Source of the DNA: Streptomyces sp. ITFR-21
GTDB taxonomy: Bacteria > Actinomycetota > Actinomycetes > Streptomycetales > Streptomycetaceae
Direction: 5' to 3'
Length of the DNA stretch: 64,000 nt
Assembly: GCF_031844685.1 (NCBI RefSeq)
Contig: NZ_CP134605.1
Coordinates: forward strand, 2,934,001-2,998,000
In this document: piece by piece, positions 16,817-26,100 of the stretch
How positions within the stretch are numbered: position 1 is the stretch's first letter
How the letters are laid out: each line of letters begins with the position of its first letter
Translations under genes and position numbers: made by a program
Notes under the pieces: generated by a model
Databases searched by the model: none
Seen by the model: only the letters and a program-made list of their open reading frames with translations
What the model was told of the DNA's origin: nothing

Positions 16817-17904
16817 GGGGCCACCAAGCTCTCGTCGCCGAAGGTGAAGTACCAGAGAGGCCGGTAGCACTCCCATGCCTTCGGACGCAGGCCGGTGGGG
16901 CCGGCGATCTGCTCGATCTCCTGCCTGGCTCGCAGGTAGAAGTCCAGGGTGTCCGAACCGTCCGCCCGGAGCCCGGCCATGATCGCGTTGTGGGCCTGGT
17001 ACACCTGGAAGTTCGGGAACTCCGTGGTGAAGGGCATCAGTTCGCTGACGCCCCTGCGCAGCTCGTCCAGAGTGTCGAGACCGACGACGTAGGTGAACGA
17101 GGTCCCGTGGCCCGCCTGCATGGCCCGCCGGAGAACGTGTGGCATTTCGTCGGCGGTCAGGATCGCTTTGCTGGCCTTCAGCAGCAGGTCCCGGCGGCTG
17201 AAGCACTCCGCTGTGAGCCGCAGCACGAACGGCGCCACGTGCTCGGCCAACTCCTCGAACGCCTGCCTGCTGCTGATCACCGAGGTGAGGAAGCCGATCC
17301 GGGCACCGACTCCGTGCACGTTGAGCACCTCCCGGAGGCCGAGCAGGTGGTCGACGGCTGCACGCTCGCGCTCGAAGCACCCCGTCGAAACGGTGACCTC
17401 GGCGAGTTCGCGCAGGTTGCGGCGAGGGTGCTGTTCGGTCATCGCGGCCAGCAACTCGCTGAGCTGGCGCTCCTCCGCCAGCCGGGGATCAGCTGCGGCC
17501 TCCAGCGTGTTGGGGCAGAACGCGCAACCGACACAGCGGCTGCGGGCGTTGGGATTGAGGGTCGCCGCACGCCCGTCGTCGCGGAAGTACCCGCCGACCG
17601 CCTCGTCGGCGGCCACCCGCTCGACGGTGCCGATCGGGATGCCGGCCAGAGACAGCTCGTCGCCCCGTAATGAGAAGGGGGAAGCCTGCGCGTTCAGCGG
17701 AACGATCACCATCCACGGAACGTGCGGACGGGAGGTGAGGCGTATGGACATGCGTGCCCTGTGCCTGCCGTGAGCGGAAGCGATCCCGAACAGGTTGATC
17801 GCGATGAGCAGCGCGTCCTCCACGGGGACATGGTGCTCGTCCGCCATTCGTCGGATCGCGGAAAGTGTGAGCGGCGCCGATGTCTTGCTCAGGGATGTGG
17901 TCAT
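16813..17904 (-). CDS. Radical-SAM-like protein with a CxxCxxC cluster motif
   Basis: A 363-residue protein; the ATG at 17902-17904 has GGAGG at good spacing. A cysteine cluster RCVGCAFCPN puts Cys at 124, 127 and 130. What follows reads like a partial TIM barrel: LAEVTVSTGCFERER, ARIGFLTSVIS, VAPFVLRLTAECFSRRD, TSFTYVVGLDTLDEL. These strands, and the aromatic residue before the last cysteine, fit a radical SAM enzyme. The spacing is two residues in both gaps, not the usual three then two. The N-terminal 110 residues form an extra beta-rich domain. If it is a radical SAM enzyme it would be the most unusual catalyst of the operon. The alternative is another [4Fe-4S] protein. Confidence 0.65.
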   Translation of the reverse strand: MTTSLSKTSAPLTLSAIRRMADEHHVPVEDALLIAINLFGIASAHGRHRARMSIRLTSRPHVPWMVIVPLNAQASPFSLRGDELSLAGIPIGTVERVAADEAVGGYFRDDGRAATLNPNARSRCVGCAFCPNTLEAAADPRLAEERQLSELLAAMTEQHPRRNLRELAEVTVSTGCFERERAAVDHLLGLREVLNVHGVGARIGFLTSVISSRQAFEELAEHVAPFVLRLTAECFSRRDLLLKASKAILTADEMPHVLRRAMQAGHGTSFTYVVGLDTLDELRRGVSELMPFTTEFPNFQVYQAHNAIMAGLRADGSDTLDFYLRARQEIEQIAGPTGLRPKAWECYRPLWYFTFGDESLVAP

Positions 17905-18527
17905 GGACCCTCCGAGGGGGCTTGAATCGGGGTCTGCCAAGTCCGACGGTGTGCCCGTCCCGCAACTGGCTGTTGGGACTGCCCGTCTCGCGACGTACTG
18001 GTCACAAGCTCGGCCCAGACGGTCTTGCCTCCTGGCGTCTCTCGCTCGACGCCCCACCGCCCGCAGAGCGCCTCGACCAGGAGCAGCCCGCGGCCCGTCT
18101 CCGTCGAGGAACCCGGCGCCTTCTGGCGGGGGAGGGAGGAGCCGGGGTCCGCGACTTCGATCCTGAGCCGCTGGTATCCCGGCTTGAGGCGCACGTCGAA
18201 GCAGTCGCAGTCGTCTGCCTGAGAGTGCAGCACGGCGTTGACAGTGAGCTCGGACGCAACAAGCTCGGCGTCATCGATGAACTGCGTCGCGTATCCCCAT
18301 ACGTCGGTGACCCTCCGCACCAGGGCGCGGATGGCGGGCACGGAGCTGGGCGAGTTCAGGAACGTCATCTGCAGGGCCACGCAGCCGCCGTCAGCGTCGA
18401 GCAACCCGTTCTCGGGAACGTCCCGGTCCCCTGCCAGGCTGTCCCGCTCCGCCCCGTAGAGAGGCACGCACGGACCGTCCGCGGCAGCGGGAGGAACGCG
18501 CCTCATCTGCTGTCTCGACCGGTCCAT
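17901..18527 (-). CDS. ATP-binding protein of the anti-sigma/HATPase (RsbW-like) type
   Basis: A 208-residue protein. The GHKL ATPase fold is seen from about residue 55: ASELTVNAVLHSQ (N box with Asn), RIEVADPGSSLP (D-x-G) and a late TGRGLLLVEALCGRWGVE (G-x-G-L). This is the HATPase_c_2 type common next to XRE regulators in Streptomyces, where they act as ATP-dependent anti-sigma-type kinases or partner proteins. It is the first gene of the minus-strand operon, its stop overlaps the radical-SAM-like ATG by four bases, and it is divergent from an XRE/TPR regulator. It probably takes part in control of the cluster (inference). GAGGAAGG lies eight bases before the ATG. Confidence 0.85.
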   Translation of the reverse strand: MDRSRQQMRRVPPAAADGPCVPLYGAERDSLAGDRDVPENGLLDADGGCVALQMTFLNSPSSVPAIRALVRRVTDVWGYATQFIDDAELVASELTVNAVLHSQADDCDCFDVRLKPGYQRLRIEVADPGSSLPRQKAPGSSTETGRGLLLVEALCGRWGVERETPGGKTVWAELVTSTSRDGQSQQPVAGRAHRRTWQTPIQAPSEGP

Positions 18528-18665
18528 CGACTACGCCTTCCTCATCTAAAACAGCCTGTGCTGACAACTGCTTGATGCCACGTCAGAACGCTAGGAGGAT
18601 GAACCGCGAGGAACCCGGAAAATTCTTCCGGGGTCCATGAACCGGACGACGCCAGGCTGGAAAGC
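18528..18665. promoter_or_regulatory. Divergent promoter region with a CCCGGAA-N5-TTCCGGG operator candidate
   Basis: The 138 bases between the HATPase gene (left, minus strand) and the XRE regulator (right, plus strand). A perfect inverted repeat with 7-base arms, CCCGGAA at 18614-18620 and TTCCGGG at 18626-18632, separated by AATTC, lies 34 bases before the regulator ATG. Its place suggests that the XRE protein binds here to control itself and the cluster. I see no confident -35/-10 pair. Confidence 0.5.
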
Positions 18666-19892
18666 ATGCAGGGGATGACCGACAGTTTGAGCATCGGCGA
18701 ACGTGTCGCCTGGTACCGGCGGCGGCGAGGCATGCCGCAGGAGGTGCTCGCTGGATTGGTCGGCCGGACTGCCGACTGGCTGAGCAAGGTGGAAAACAAC
18801 CGCATCGATCTCGACCGGCTGTCGGTGATCAAGGTTCTGGCGGACGCTCTCGACGTCCAACTCGGCGATCTCCTCGCCGAGCCGTCGCTGTTGGACTGGG
18901 CCAGCGCCAGTCAGGCCAGCACGGTACCTCGCTTACGCGAAGCACTCATGGACTACAGGCGTATGTCGCCGCTGCTTGCGGTCGACAAGCCGAACGACCT
19001 CCCTGACCTGGAGATCCTGCGCGCCGAGGTCGGGTCGTCATGGTCGGCCTACCAGGACGCCAAGTACACCCGGGCTACCCGGCTGATCCCCGACATCCTG
19101 GCTGACGCGCAACGCGCAGTACGTGGATATGAGGGAGACGCCCAGCTCCAAGCGAAAGCGCTACTGGCGATGGCGTATCAGGGTGCGGCGATGGTGCTGA
19201 CGAAGATCGGCGAGGCGGATCTGGCCTGGATGGCAGCCGATCGAGGCTTGGGGGCGGCGCAGGAGTCAGGGAACCACGTTGTCACCGGCTCGCTCTTCCG
19301 GTCCGTCGCCCACTGCCTCCTCTCCAACGGTCGGCTCACTGCGGCCCGCGACCTCGTTGCCGACTCCGCCGGCTACCTGGAGCGGGGACTCTCCGACGCC
19401 TCACCGACCTACGTGTCGGTCTACGGCACCCTCTTCCTCGTCGGGGCCGTGGCCGCGGCCCGCCTTGACGACCGGGCCACCGTCCGCGCGTTTCTTGCCG
19501 AGGCCGACGGCGCGGCGCAGCGCCTCGGCCAGGATGCCAACCACATGTGGACGGCCTTCGGCCCCACAAACGTGGCCATCCACCGAATCTCCACTGCGAT
19601 GGAACTCGGCGACGTCCAGGTCGCTGCCGACCAAGGGCCCCGGGTGGACTCCTCCACCCTCCCTCTGGAACGCCGCGTCCGCCACACCCTCGAAGTCGCC
19701 CGCGCCTACAGCGCCCAGAACCGCACCGACGAGGCCTTGGCACTCGTCCTGGACGCGGAGGAACTCGCCCCCGAGCAGGTCCGCTACCACTTCATCTCCC
19801 GCCACCTGGTGACTGCCTGGGTCCGGCAGCAGAAGGGCAAGCCGAGCCACCAACTGGCGGGCGTTGCCCACCGGCTCCGCATCGTCGGGTGA
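18666..19892 (+). CDS. XRE-family transcriptional regulator with TPR-like C-terminal domain
   Basis: A 408-residue protein. The N-terminal helix-turn-helix (about 8-70) reads IGERVAWYRRRRGMPQEVLA, GLVGRTADWLSKVENNRIDL, a classic XRE domain. The rest is a long array of helical pairs (LAMAYQGAAMVLTKIGEADL, GSLFRSVAHCLLSNGRLTAA and others) like the TPR sensor half of BldD-adjacent, SARP-linked or peptide-sensing regulators. These bind a signal and change DNA binding or partner contacts. It is divergent from the enzyme operon and probably its local regulator. The start chosen has GGAAAG upstream; a second ATG three codons later is possible. The NUDIX gene follows 26 bases after the stop. Confidence 0.88.
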   Translation: MQGMTDSLSIGERVAWYRRRRGMPQEVLAGLVGRTADWLSKVENNRIDLDRLSVIKVLADALDVQLGDLLAEPSLLDWASASQASTVPRLREALMDYRRMSPLLAVDKPNDLPDLEILRAEVGSSWSAYQDAKYTRATRLIPDILADAQRAVRGYEGDAQLQAKALLAMAYQGAAMVLTKIGEADLAWMAADRGLGAAQESGNHVVTGSLFRSVAHCLLSNGRLTAARDLVADSAGYLERGLSDASPTYVSVYGTLFLVGAVAAARLDDRATVRAFLAEADGAAQRLGQDANHMWTAFGPTNVAIHRISTAMELGDVQVAADQGPRVDSSTLPLERRVRHTLEVARAYSAQNRTDEALALVLDAEELAPEQVRYHFISRHLVTAWVRQQKGKPSHQLAGVAHRLRIVG

Positions 19893-19918
19893 CGTGCCCA
19901 GCCGCTACAGTCATCGAC

Positions 19919-20389
19919 ATGAGCGAGCCCCAAGACCAAGAGGCAGTAGCCCAGCCCCGCACCGCGGCCGGCGTGCTCATCTTCGACGAGGCTGGCCGTG
20001 TCCTCCTGGTCAACCCGACCTACAAGCCCGGCTGGGAGATCCCCGGCGGCTACCTCCACCCCGGAGAGACCCCAAGCGAAGGCGCCGCCCGCGAGCTGAA
20101 GGAGGAGCTGGGCCTCACCACCCCCATCGGCCGCCTCCTCGTCGCCGACTGGGCCCCCCACCCGAGCGAGGGCGACAAATTCCTCTTCGTCTTCGACGGC
20201 GGCCTCATCACCGACGCGGACCGTGCCCAGATCACCCCGGACGGCGAGGAGATCGGCGAGTATGCCTTCCACGACGAGGACCAGATCGACACCATCCTGA
20301 TCCCCCGCCTCGCCCGTCGTATCCACGCAGCCTTCATGGCGAGAGCGACCAGGCGAACCGTCTACTTGGAGAACGGGGAGCCTGCATAA
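19919..20389 (+). CDS. NUDIX hydrolase
   Basis: A 156-residue protein with a textbook Nudix box: GGYLHPGETPSEGAARELKE followed by ELGL (about 43-66), carrying the metal-binding REXXEE. NUDIX proteins cleave nucleoside-diphosphate-linked compounds; this subtype is near the MutT/ADP-ribose pyrophosphatase-like proteins of Streptomyces. Substrate unknown. It is probably co-transcribed with the XRE regulator and converges on drmC with only 15 bases between the stops. Confidence 0.9.
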   Translation: MSEPQDQEAVAQPRTAAGVLIFDEAGRVLLVNPTYKPGWEIPGGYLHPGETPSEGAARELKEELGLTTPIGRLLVADWAPHPSEGDKFLFVFDGGLITDADRAQITPDGEEIGEYAFHDEDQIDTILIPRLARRIHAAFMARATRRTVYLENGEPA

Positions 20390-20404
20390 CCGGCCGCCCT
20401 GCCG

Positions 20405-21151
20405 TCAAGAGACGCGCTCGTACAGCGTTCCCTCCACCTCGTGCAGTTCTCGCTCGACGGCTTCGGTGAGGCTCGGGTTATCGATGAGGACGCCGAACTC
20501 GACGTTGGTGTTCTCGGCGCTCCAGGAGAAGTTCGCGCTGGTGACCAGCAGGAGATGGTGATCAACGGCGAGGAACTTGGCGTGATTGCGGACGTAGCCG
20601 CCGTCGAACTCCTTCGTCCGCCACACCTCGGCAGGAGCGAGGTGCGCGGCCACCTCGGAGGTGGACGGGGACCAGTGATGGCCATTGTTGTCGGCGGCGC
20701 GGGCGTCGAGGTAGACGCGGACGGCAACGGAATCGCGCTGTGCCGCCGATCGCAGGGAGGTCCAGAGGGCTGAGCTGCGCTGGAAGTTGTAGGTGGAGCA
20801 GGTGATCGCGTGGCGGGCGCTGTCCACTATGCGGGGTACGGACGTGGTGAGCGGGCCGCTCTGGGCGAGGTGGCCCGGCATCGTCCATAGGGGGGACAGC
20901 GTGCTGGGGAGTGCCCGTGCGCCCTCGATAGCACGCAGGACGAGCACGTACTGGTCTCTCGCCGCGAGGCCGTGCCCCATGGCCTCCAGGAGTTGCCGAG
21001 TCTCTGCCCTGCGGCCGGGGGCGACGACCTTCAGGGCCGTGGTCAAGGTGTCGCCGTCGGCCAGGCGGTCGGCGACATCCTTGGCCTCGGTGCCGGTGAG
21101 GAGCCGGCCGAGCAGCCGCGGTGCGTTCGCGACGGTCGGGCGTCCGCTCAT
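20405..21151 (-). CDS. drmC: DrmC, phospholipase-D-fold protein of DISARM
   Basis: A 248-residue protein with one HKD motif: His190, Lys192 and Asp197 in RNHAKFLAVDHHLLLVTSAN, followed by the SANFSWSAENTNVEFGVL block of the PLD superfamily. DISARM DrmC proteins have this single PLD domain and this size. Its role is not settled; in the first characterised DISARM system it was dispensable for protection against some phages. Last gene of the operon; its ATG overlaps the drmB stop by four bases (ATGA at 21148-21151). Confidence 0.93.
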   Translation of the reverse strand: MSGRPTVANAPRLLGRLLTGTEAKDVADRLADGDTLTTALKVVAPGRRAETRQLLEAMGHGLAARDQYVLVLRAIEGARALPSTLSPLWTMPGHLAQSGPLTTSVPRIVDSARHAITCSTYNFQRSSALWTSLRSAAQRDSVAVRVYLDARAADNNGHHWSPSTSEVAAHLAPAEVWRTKEFDGGYVRNHAKFLAVDHHLLLVTSANFSWSAENTNVEFGVLIDNPSLTEAVERELHEVEGTLYERVS

Positions 21152-23181
21152 TCAGCGGCCTGGAAGAAGCCGAGGGTGCTGCCGGGCAGGTCCAGGAGGA
21201 ATCGGCGGTCGAGGAAGCGGTTGGCGCGTTCGCACGAGGTCTCGGAGGCCATGACGCAGCAGTGGCAGGCGGCGCCGTGCAGGAAGTCCTCGGGATCCTG
21301 CGGGGTGCGCTTGGCGCAGATCGGATCGGAGGAGCAACGCGCGGCCTTGCGGAGCGCATTGGCGACGACGCCTTCCAGGCGCTGCGGTTCGCTGAGCTGG
21401 ACGAGGCCGCCGAGGGTGCCATCGCTGTCGGAGGCCGTGGTGCAGATAAGCAGGCCGGCGGCAGGGGGGCGGTCGCCGTCGGCGGGCCAGGCGTAGAGGC
21501 GTTCGCTGAGGCTTGCGGCCGAGTAGCCGCAGGTAAGGGCGAGTTCGCGGATGAGGACGTGGGCAAGAGTGTGCACGAGCCAGTAGCGCGGTGGCTTGAG
21601 GCGGCTGCTGGGCTTGATCGTGGCCGCGGTCTCGGAGAAGCGGCGCTCGAAGTTTCTGTCGTGCGCCGCTTCATGCAGTTTCCACAGGGCGCTGTTTCCG
21701 ACGCGCTTCTCCCAGGCTGCGACCGTGCCCTCGTCGAGCTGGAGGAAGATCCCCTCGCCCCGGTCCTCGGTGGCCACGGTCCAGGCCGGCCTGGGCGTAC
21801 GGGTCAGCGGCACCAGGCGGCGCGGCAGGTCACCGGCGCGCTCCATGTCGTCGATACGTGTGAAGCCGACCAGAGCGTTGACCTTGCGCAGGCGCTCGAC
21901 CGCGAGGACTCGGGTGATCTTTGCCGGCAGTGACTCACCCCGAGCCCTGGTGGCGAGGGCGAGTCCGCTCGTGGGATCCTCCACTCCCGGACCGATGATG
22001 TCGCGCAGAAGGTAGTTCCACTCGGGGACGAGCAGGTCCACCGGATCCCAGTCTCGAAGCTTCTGCTCCTGCTCCTCCGGGGTGTCGGTGGGCGCTGAGG
22101 CCGCCTGGAGGACCTGCTCGAGGTCGTGGTCGGTCAAATTGGTGACGTCGACGCCGCCGGGCATCCCGAGCAGGTCCCTGACCATGTCCAGGCTGTTCCG
22201 GTACTTCGCGAGCTTGTCGCCGAGGGACGTACGGACTCGGTCGGCCAGGTCGCTCTCCTTCTCCTCCTTCGACTCCGGCATCACGATGATCGAGTGCGTG
22301 GCCGGGAACCACAGGTTGGAGGCGCCGACGAGCATCAGCCTGGTTTCGTTCCCGCAGCCCTTGGGCTCGAAGGCGTCCAGGTGCGGGTGGCGACCGCGGC
22401 AGCGCGGGAGCTTCGCCCTTCCGGCCTCGCCCTGGGCCTCGTTCATCGGCCGCCGCATGTCGCACGAGGCGCAGCGGATCAGGGCCGAGGCGCCCTTGCC
22501 CGCAGTCCGGTCGACCATCTTCAGCGCGGGCAGTTCCGCCTGCGCGCAGGGCTGCCCGTGGTGCACCCACAGGTCGTAGGGGAACTCGTCCAGGTGCCCG
22601 TCGACGCAGGCCAGCAGATACCGCGCCGGGATGGCGGTACGCCGCGTGGGTTTGCGCACGCCGGCGCCGGCGCGGCCCGTGCACTTGGCGTGCTCGAAGA
22701 CGGCAAGGTCAGTCCGGAACGGGTGTGTATTGCGGTAGTCGAACTGCGTGACAAGACCGAGCATGTCGCAACCTGTGCACCGCAGCCACTGCGGGAAGAC
22801 CCGGGCGGGGACTCCCAGGTCGTTGCCTTCGGTGGAGCGGCTGTGCTTCTTCGGCTGCCAGGGGTACGGCCGCAGCTGCACGTCCGGCGCCCGCAGCATG
22901 AGCCGTACCACGTCACGCAGGCGCGGAGCGTGGATCTGCGGCGGGGCGGACTCGCGGCGGCTCCAGATGCGGTCCCATTCGTCGAGGCCTGTGGGCATGA
23001 TCGTGAACTGCGGGAGGTCCATGATCGCGCCGGGGCCGTAGGTGTAGAGCAGGGACGAGGGGCGGGCCGACCCGACCTTGGCACGGTTGTGCTTGGTCGC
23101 CTTCTCGGCTTCCTCCTCCAGATCGCCCAGCGGATCGACGGCGTGGGCGACGTCGTGGACGTAACGCGTCTCGTCGCTCAC
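21148..23181 (-). CDS. drmB: DrmB, DUF1998 protein of DISARM
   Basis: A 677-residue protein starting at a GTG that overlaps the drmA stop (GTGA at 23178-23181), with GGAGG upstream. The N-terminal LLYTYGPGAIMDLPQFTIMP is a conserved opening of DrmB. Zinc-type cysteine pairs follow (RCTGCDMLG near residue 130, RCASCDMRR near 245). The C-terminal DUF1998 domain has HTLAHVLIRELALTCGYS and a cysteine cluster CHCCVMASETSCERAN. DrmA and DrmB form the core DISARM complex that binds DNA ends or 5' overhangs and is held in an autoinhibited state until phage DNA is met. Length agrees with the family. Confidence 0.95.
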   Translation of the reverse strand: MSDETRYVHDVAHAVDPLGDLEEEAEKATKHNRAKVGSARPSSLLYTYGPGAIMDLPQFTIMPTGLDEWDRIWSRRESAPPQIHAPRLRDVVRLMLRAPDVQLRPYPWQPKKHSRSTEGNDLGVPARVFPQWLRCTGCDMLGLVTQFDYRNTHPFRTDLAVFEHAKCTGRAGAGVRKPTRRTAIPARYLLACVDGHLDEFPYDLWVHHGQPCAQAELPALKMVDRTAGKGASALIRCASCDMRRPMNEAQGEAGRAKLPRCRGRHPHLDAFEPKGCGNETRLMLVGASNLWFPATHSIIVMPESKEEKESDLADRVRTSLGDKLAKYRNSLDMVRDLLGMPGGVDVTNLTDHDLEQVLQAASAPTDTPEEQEQKLRDWDPVDLLVPEWNYLLRDIIGPGVEDPTSGLALATRARGESLPAKITRVLAVERLRKVNALVGFTRIDDMERAGDLPRRLVPLTRTPRPAWTVATEDRGEGIFLQLDEGTVAAWEKRVGNSALWKLHEAAHDRNFERRFSETAATIKPSSRLKPPRYWLVHTLAHVLIRELALTCGYSAASLSERLYAWPADGDRPPAAGLLICTTASDSDGTLGGLVQLSEPQRLEGVVANALRKAARCSSDPICAKRTPQDPEDFLHGAACHCCVMASETSCERANRFLDRRFLLDLPGSTLGFFQAAE

Positions 23182-26100
23182 TGGTCGTCCTCCTGCAGCG
23201 TCCACTGGGGTGCGTCATCGGGTGCTCGGTACACCAGCCGTTCCTTGATCGGGCTGACGAGGAGGTTGATCTCCGGTTGCACCTCGCGCATCGAGTTCGC
23301 GACGACGAAGGGCGGGGCGTCGCGGGTGTCGATACCCGCTTTAGCGTTCTCCGCACTCATCATCAGGGCGTCGTGCCGGCCGTCGTCGAGCACCCTCTCG
23401 TAGACCAGTGACTTGCGGTCCTCCATCAGGTGCTTGCGCCGCTTGATCCACTGGTCGAGCCGGTTCTCCAGTCGCAGGCGGGCCCGGTTCGCCGCGTCTT
23501 CTCCGCCTGCCGAGTGCGTCCGCCTTACGAGGGCCTCGACGAGCTCGCCGGCGAATTGCTGCTCGGCCTCGATCCACCCCGCCCCGTCCTCCGGGGACAG
23601 CCCCGGGCCGGCCTTCGCCGCCTGGAGGACCCGGGCGGCGCTGACCAGCACACCGTCCAGGCCACGCTCCAGGGAGGTCACCGAGAAGGGCGTCACCGAC
23701 AGTGCTTCGACCTGGGCGTAGAAGGTCTCGTGGTAGTGGCGGAACTGCTCGAAGTGCGCGAGGTCCCGGGGCCGCGCCCAGTTCCCGAGTGCGAGAACCA
23801 GCCCCGGCTTGTCCGCGAGGCGGCCGACGCGGGAGGACGCCTGGATGTACTCCGCGGTGTTCTTCGGCTGCCCCACGACAAGCATCAGGCCGAGCCGTGT
23901 CACGTCCACGCCTACCTGGAGCATGGAGGTGGCGAGGACTACGTCGTACGGATTGGTCTCCCGCGTCGGCTCCGGCTTCTTCGCCTCCCGCAGGGCTCGC
24001 CGGTTCCGCCTGCCCGCTGTGGAGTCGAAGCCCGGGTCGAACGGCAGCGCCATCTGGTCCAGGGTCGCGGTGATGTCCGCGCTGGCCACACGCGAGGTCA
24101 GTTCGGCGACGTTCAGCGACCCGTAGTCGGTGCCCGTGCGGCGCGGGAGCTTCGACCATGGGCGGCCCTTGGTCAACGCGGTCTGGATGTCGTCGCTCAT
24201 GTACCGGGCCATGCCGGCGAGTTCACGTGTTGCGGAGAAGTACCCGACCAGGGTCATGTACGGATCGGCGGCGCTTCCGCAGCGGTCGATGAGCAGCTGC
24301 CCCCCGGCCATGAGTACTTCGGCCACCCGGATCTCCGCCGTGGTCAGGCGTACCCCGGTTGTGCTGACGCCGACGTAGCGACGGCCCGGATGCTCCTCGG
24401 AGACTGGGATCTCTTTGGAGAAGAAGGTACTGCCCGCGTCCAGAACCTGCGGCGGGAAGATCATGACGCTGCGGCCGTAGAGTGCCTTCACCTGGTCCGA
24501 CGCGTTGCGGGCGGTAGCTGTGGAAGCAACCAGCAGCGGGCGCACCGGCCGCCCGTCCTTCGTCTTCCAGTCGGACATCACGTCGATGGCCACCTCGAAC
24601 AGGCCAACGGTCGTGCCGAGCGCTCCGGTGATCAGGTGCAGCTCGTCCTGGATGACTAGGTCCGGGGGCCGCAGCCGCATGGCCGGGTGGACGGGGGCCG
24701 CCGGCCAGCCGTCCTTCTTCGGGTGCTTGTTGCCGTCCTTGATGTCGCAGTGCTGGTAGTCGGGGTGGACGAACCCGTGCCGGTCGCAGCGCCGCGAGAC
24801 ATGCCCGAGAAGCGAGGCTGCCTCACCCTCGCGCGCGAGGCGGGCGAATTTGTCCACGGTGGCGATGACGAACGCTGGCGCGAGCCGGTAAATCTCCTCG
24901 TCCACAGTCAGTACGGGCAGCCCGTCCGTTACCTCGCCACCATCGGCGAACGGGCAGTCGGCGAGCTCGTCCCCGCAGTACACGTAGATCCTGCGCAAGG
25001 TTGGCTCGGTACGCACATCCCGCGCCTCGACCCGGGTGCCGCACCACGGGCAGCGCTGGATCTGGAGCACGGTGAGCCGATAACCGCTGCCGCCGTGGGC
25101 TCGCTGCAGCTGCTTGGCAGCTTCGTCGTAACGCTTCGGACTCACATCCGTCCCGACCCACAGCCCGATCCTGAAGGGCTCCTCCCCCCACGTGTCCTCA
25201 TCTTCACGTCGCACCAGCTCCGCCGCGCACACGAGGGTGGTGGCGCGCTGGAACTGCTGGGCAGTGAGGAGCCGGAGGGTGTACCGCATGAGGACGGCGA
25301 CGCCAGAACGCCCGTCCAGCGGCCCGGCGAAAGCGTCCACGACGCCCTGGCGGCGGCGGATCGCGAAAGTGTACGCGGCAAGGCCCAGGTACGCCTCCGT
25401 CTTGCCGCCGCCGGTCGGGAAGAACAGCAGTTGCGCCGTGGCGAGGTCCGCGGAACGCCGCCCGGAGGCCGGGTCGGACAGCAGCGGCAACTGCATGAGC
25501 ACGAAGGCGAGCTGGAAGGTACGCCACGAATGCGCCAGAGCGCCTTTCTCGACGAGGATGGCGTCGCGGGCTTCGGCGATGCTGTCCTCCGGCCGGCCCG
25601 CCCGCCGCTCCGCGACCTGCGACTGCACGCGTTGGTCGGCCATCACCCGGTTCATGAACCGGAAGCAGCGCAAGGCCTCCTCGTCGGCGAGGAGATGGGC
25701 CAGGCCGGTTTCGAGCTGCTGCTGCACGCGGCGCGCGTCGCCCACCGCCTCCATGGCCTCGGACCGCAGATGCTCCGGAAGGGCACCGGCCCGCTGCTCC
25801 TCGCCGTCGAGCCAGGCCGCGTAGCCGGCGACGATCGGCTCAAGGCCGCTGCGCAGGTCCTCGACCGAGGCAGTCTGCAGCGCACGCATGTCCAGCAGGG
25901 CAGCGCCGATCTCCTCGGCTGCCGTCTGCGGCGTCTCGCTGACCGGCAGCCATGTCGTCCATACCTCGCTGGCTCGGCGTGCGCCGTCAGCTACCGCCCA
26001 GTCGACCGAGCACGTACGCCCGTGCGCGAACTCCAGGCGGTCGCGGTACTGGAGCCGCAGCCGGCGCAATTCGTCGTCCGGCTCCCAGCGGGTGTCCAGC

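Noticed and set aside
11035-17904. Mycofactocin-like system (creatininase-like plus radical-SAM-like proteins)
   Set aside because: No MftA-type precursor peptide, MftB, MftC or glycosyltransferase is present, and the radical-SAM-like motif spacing does not fit MftC.
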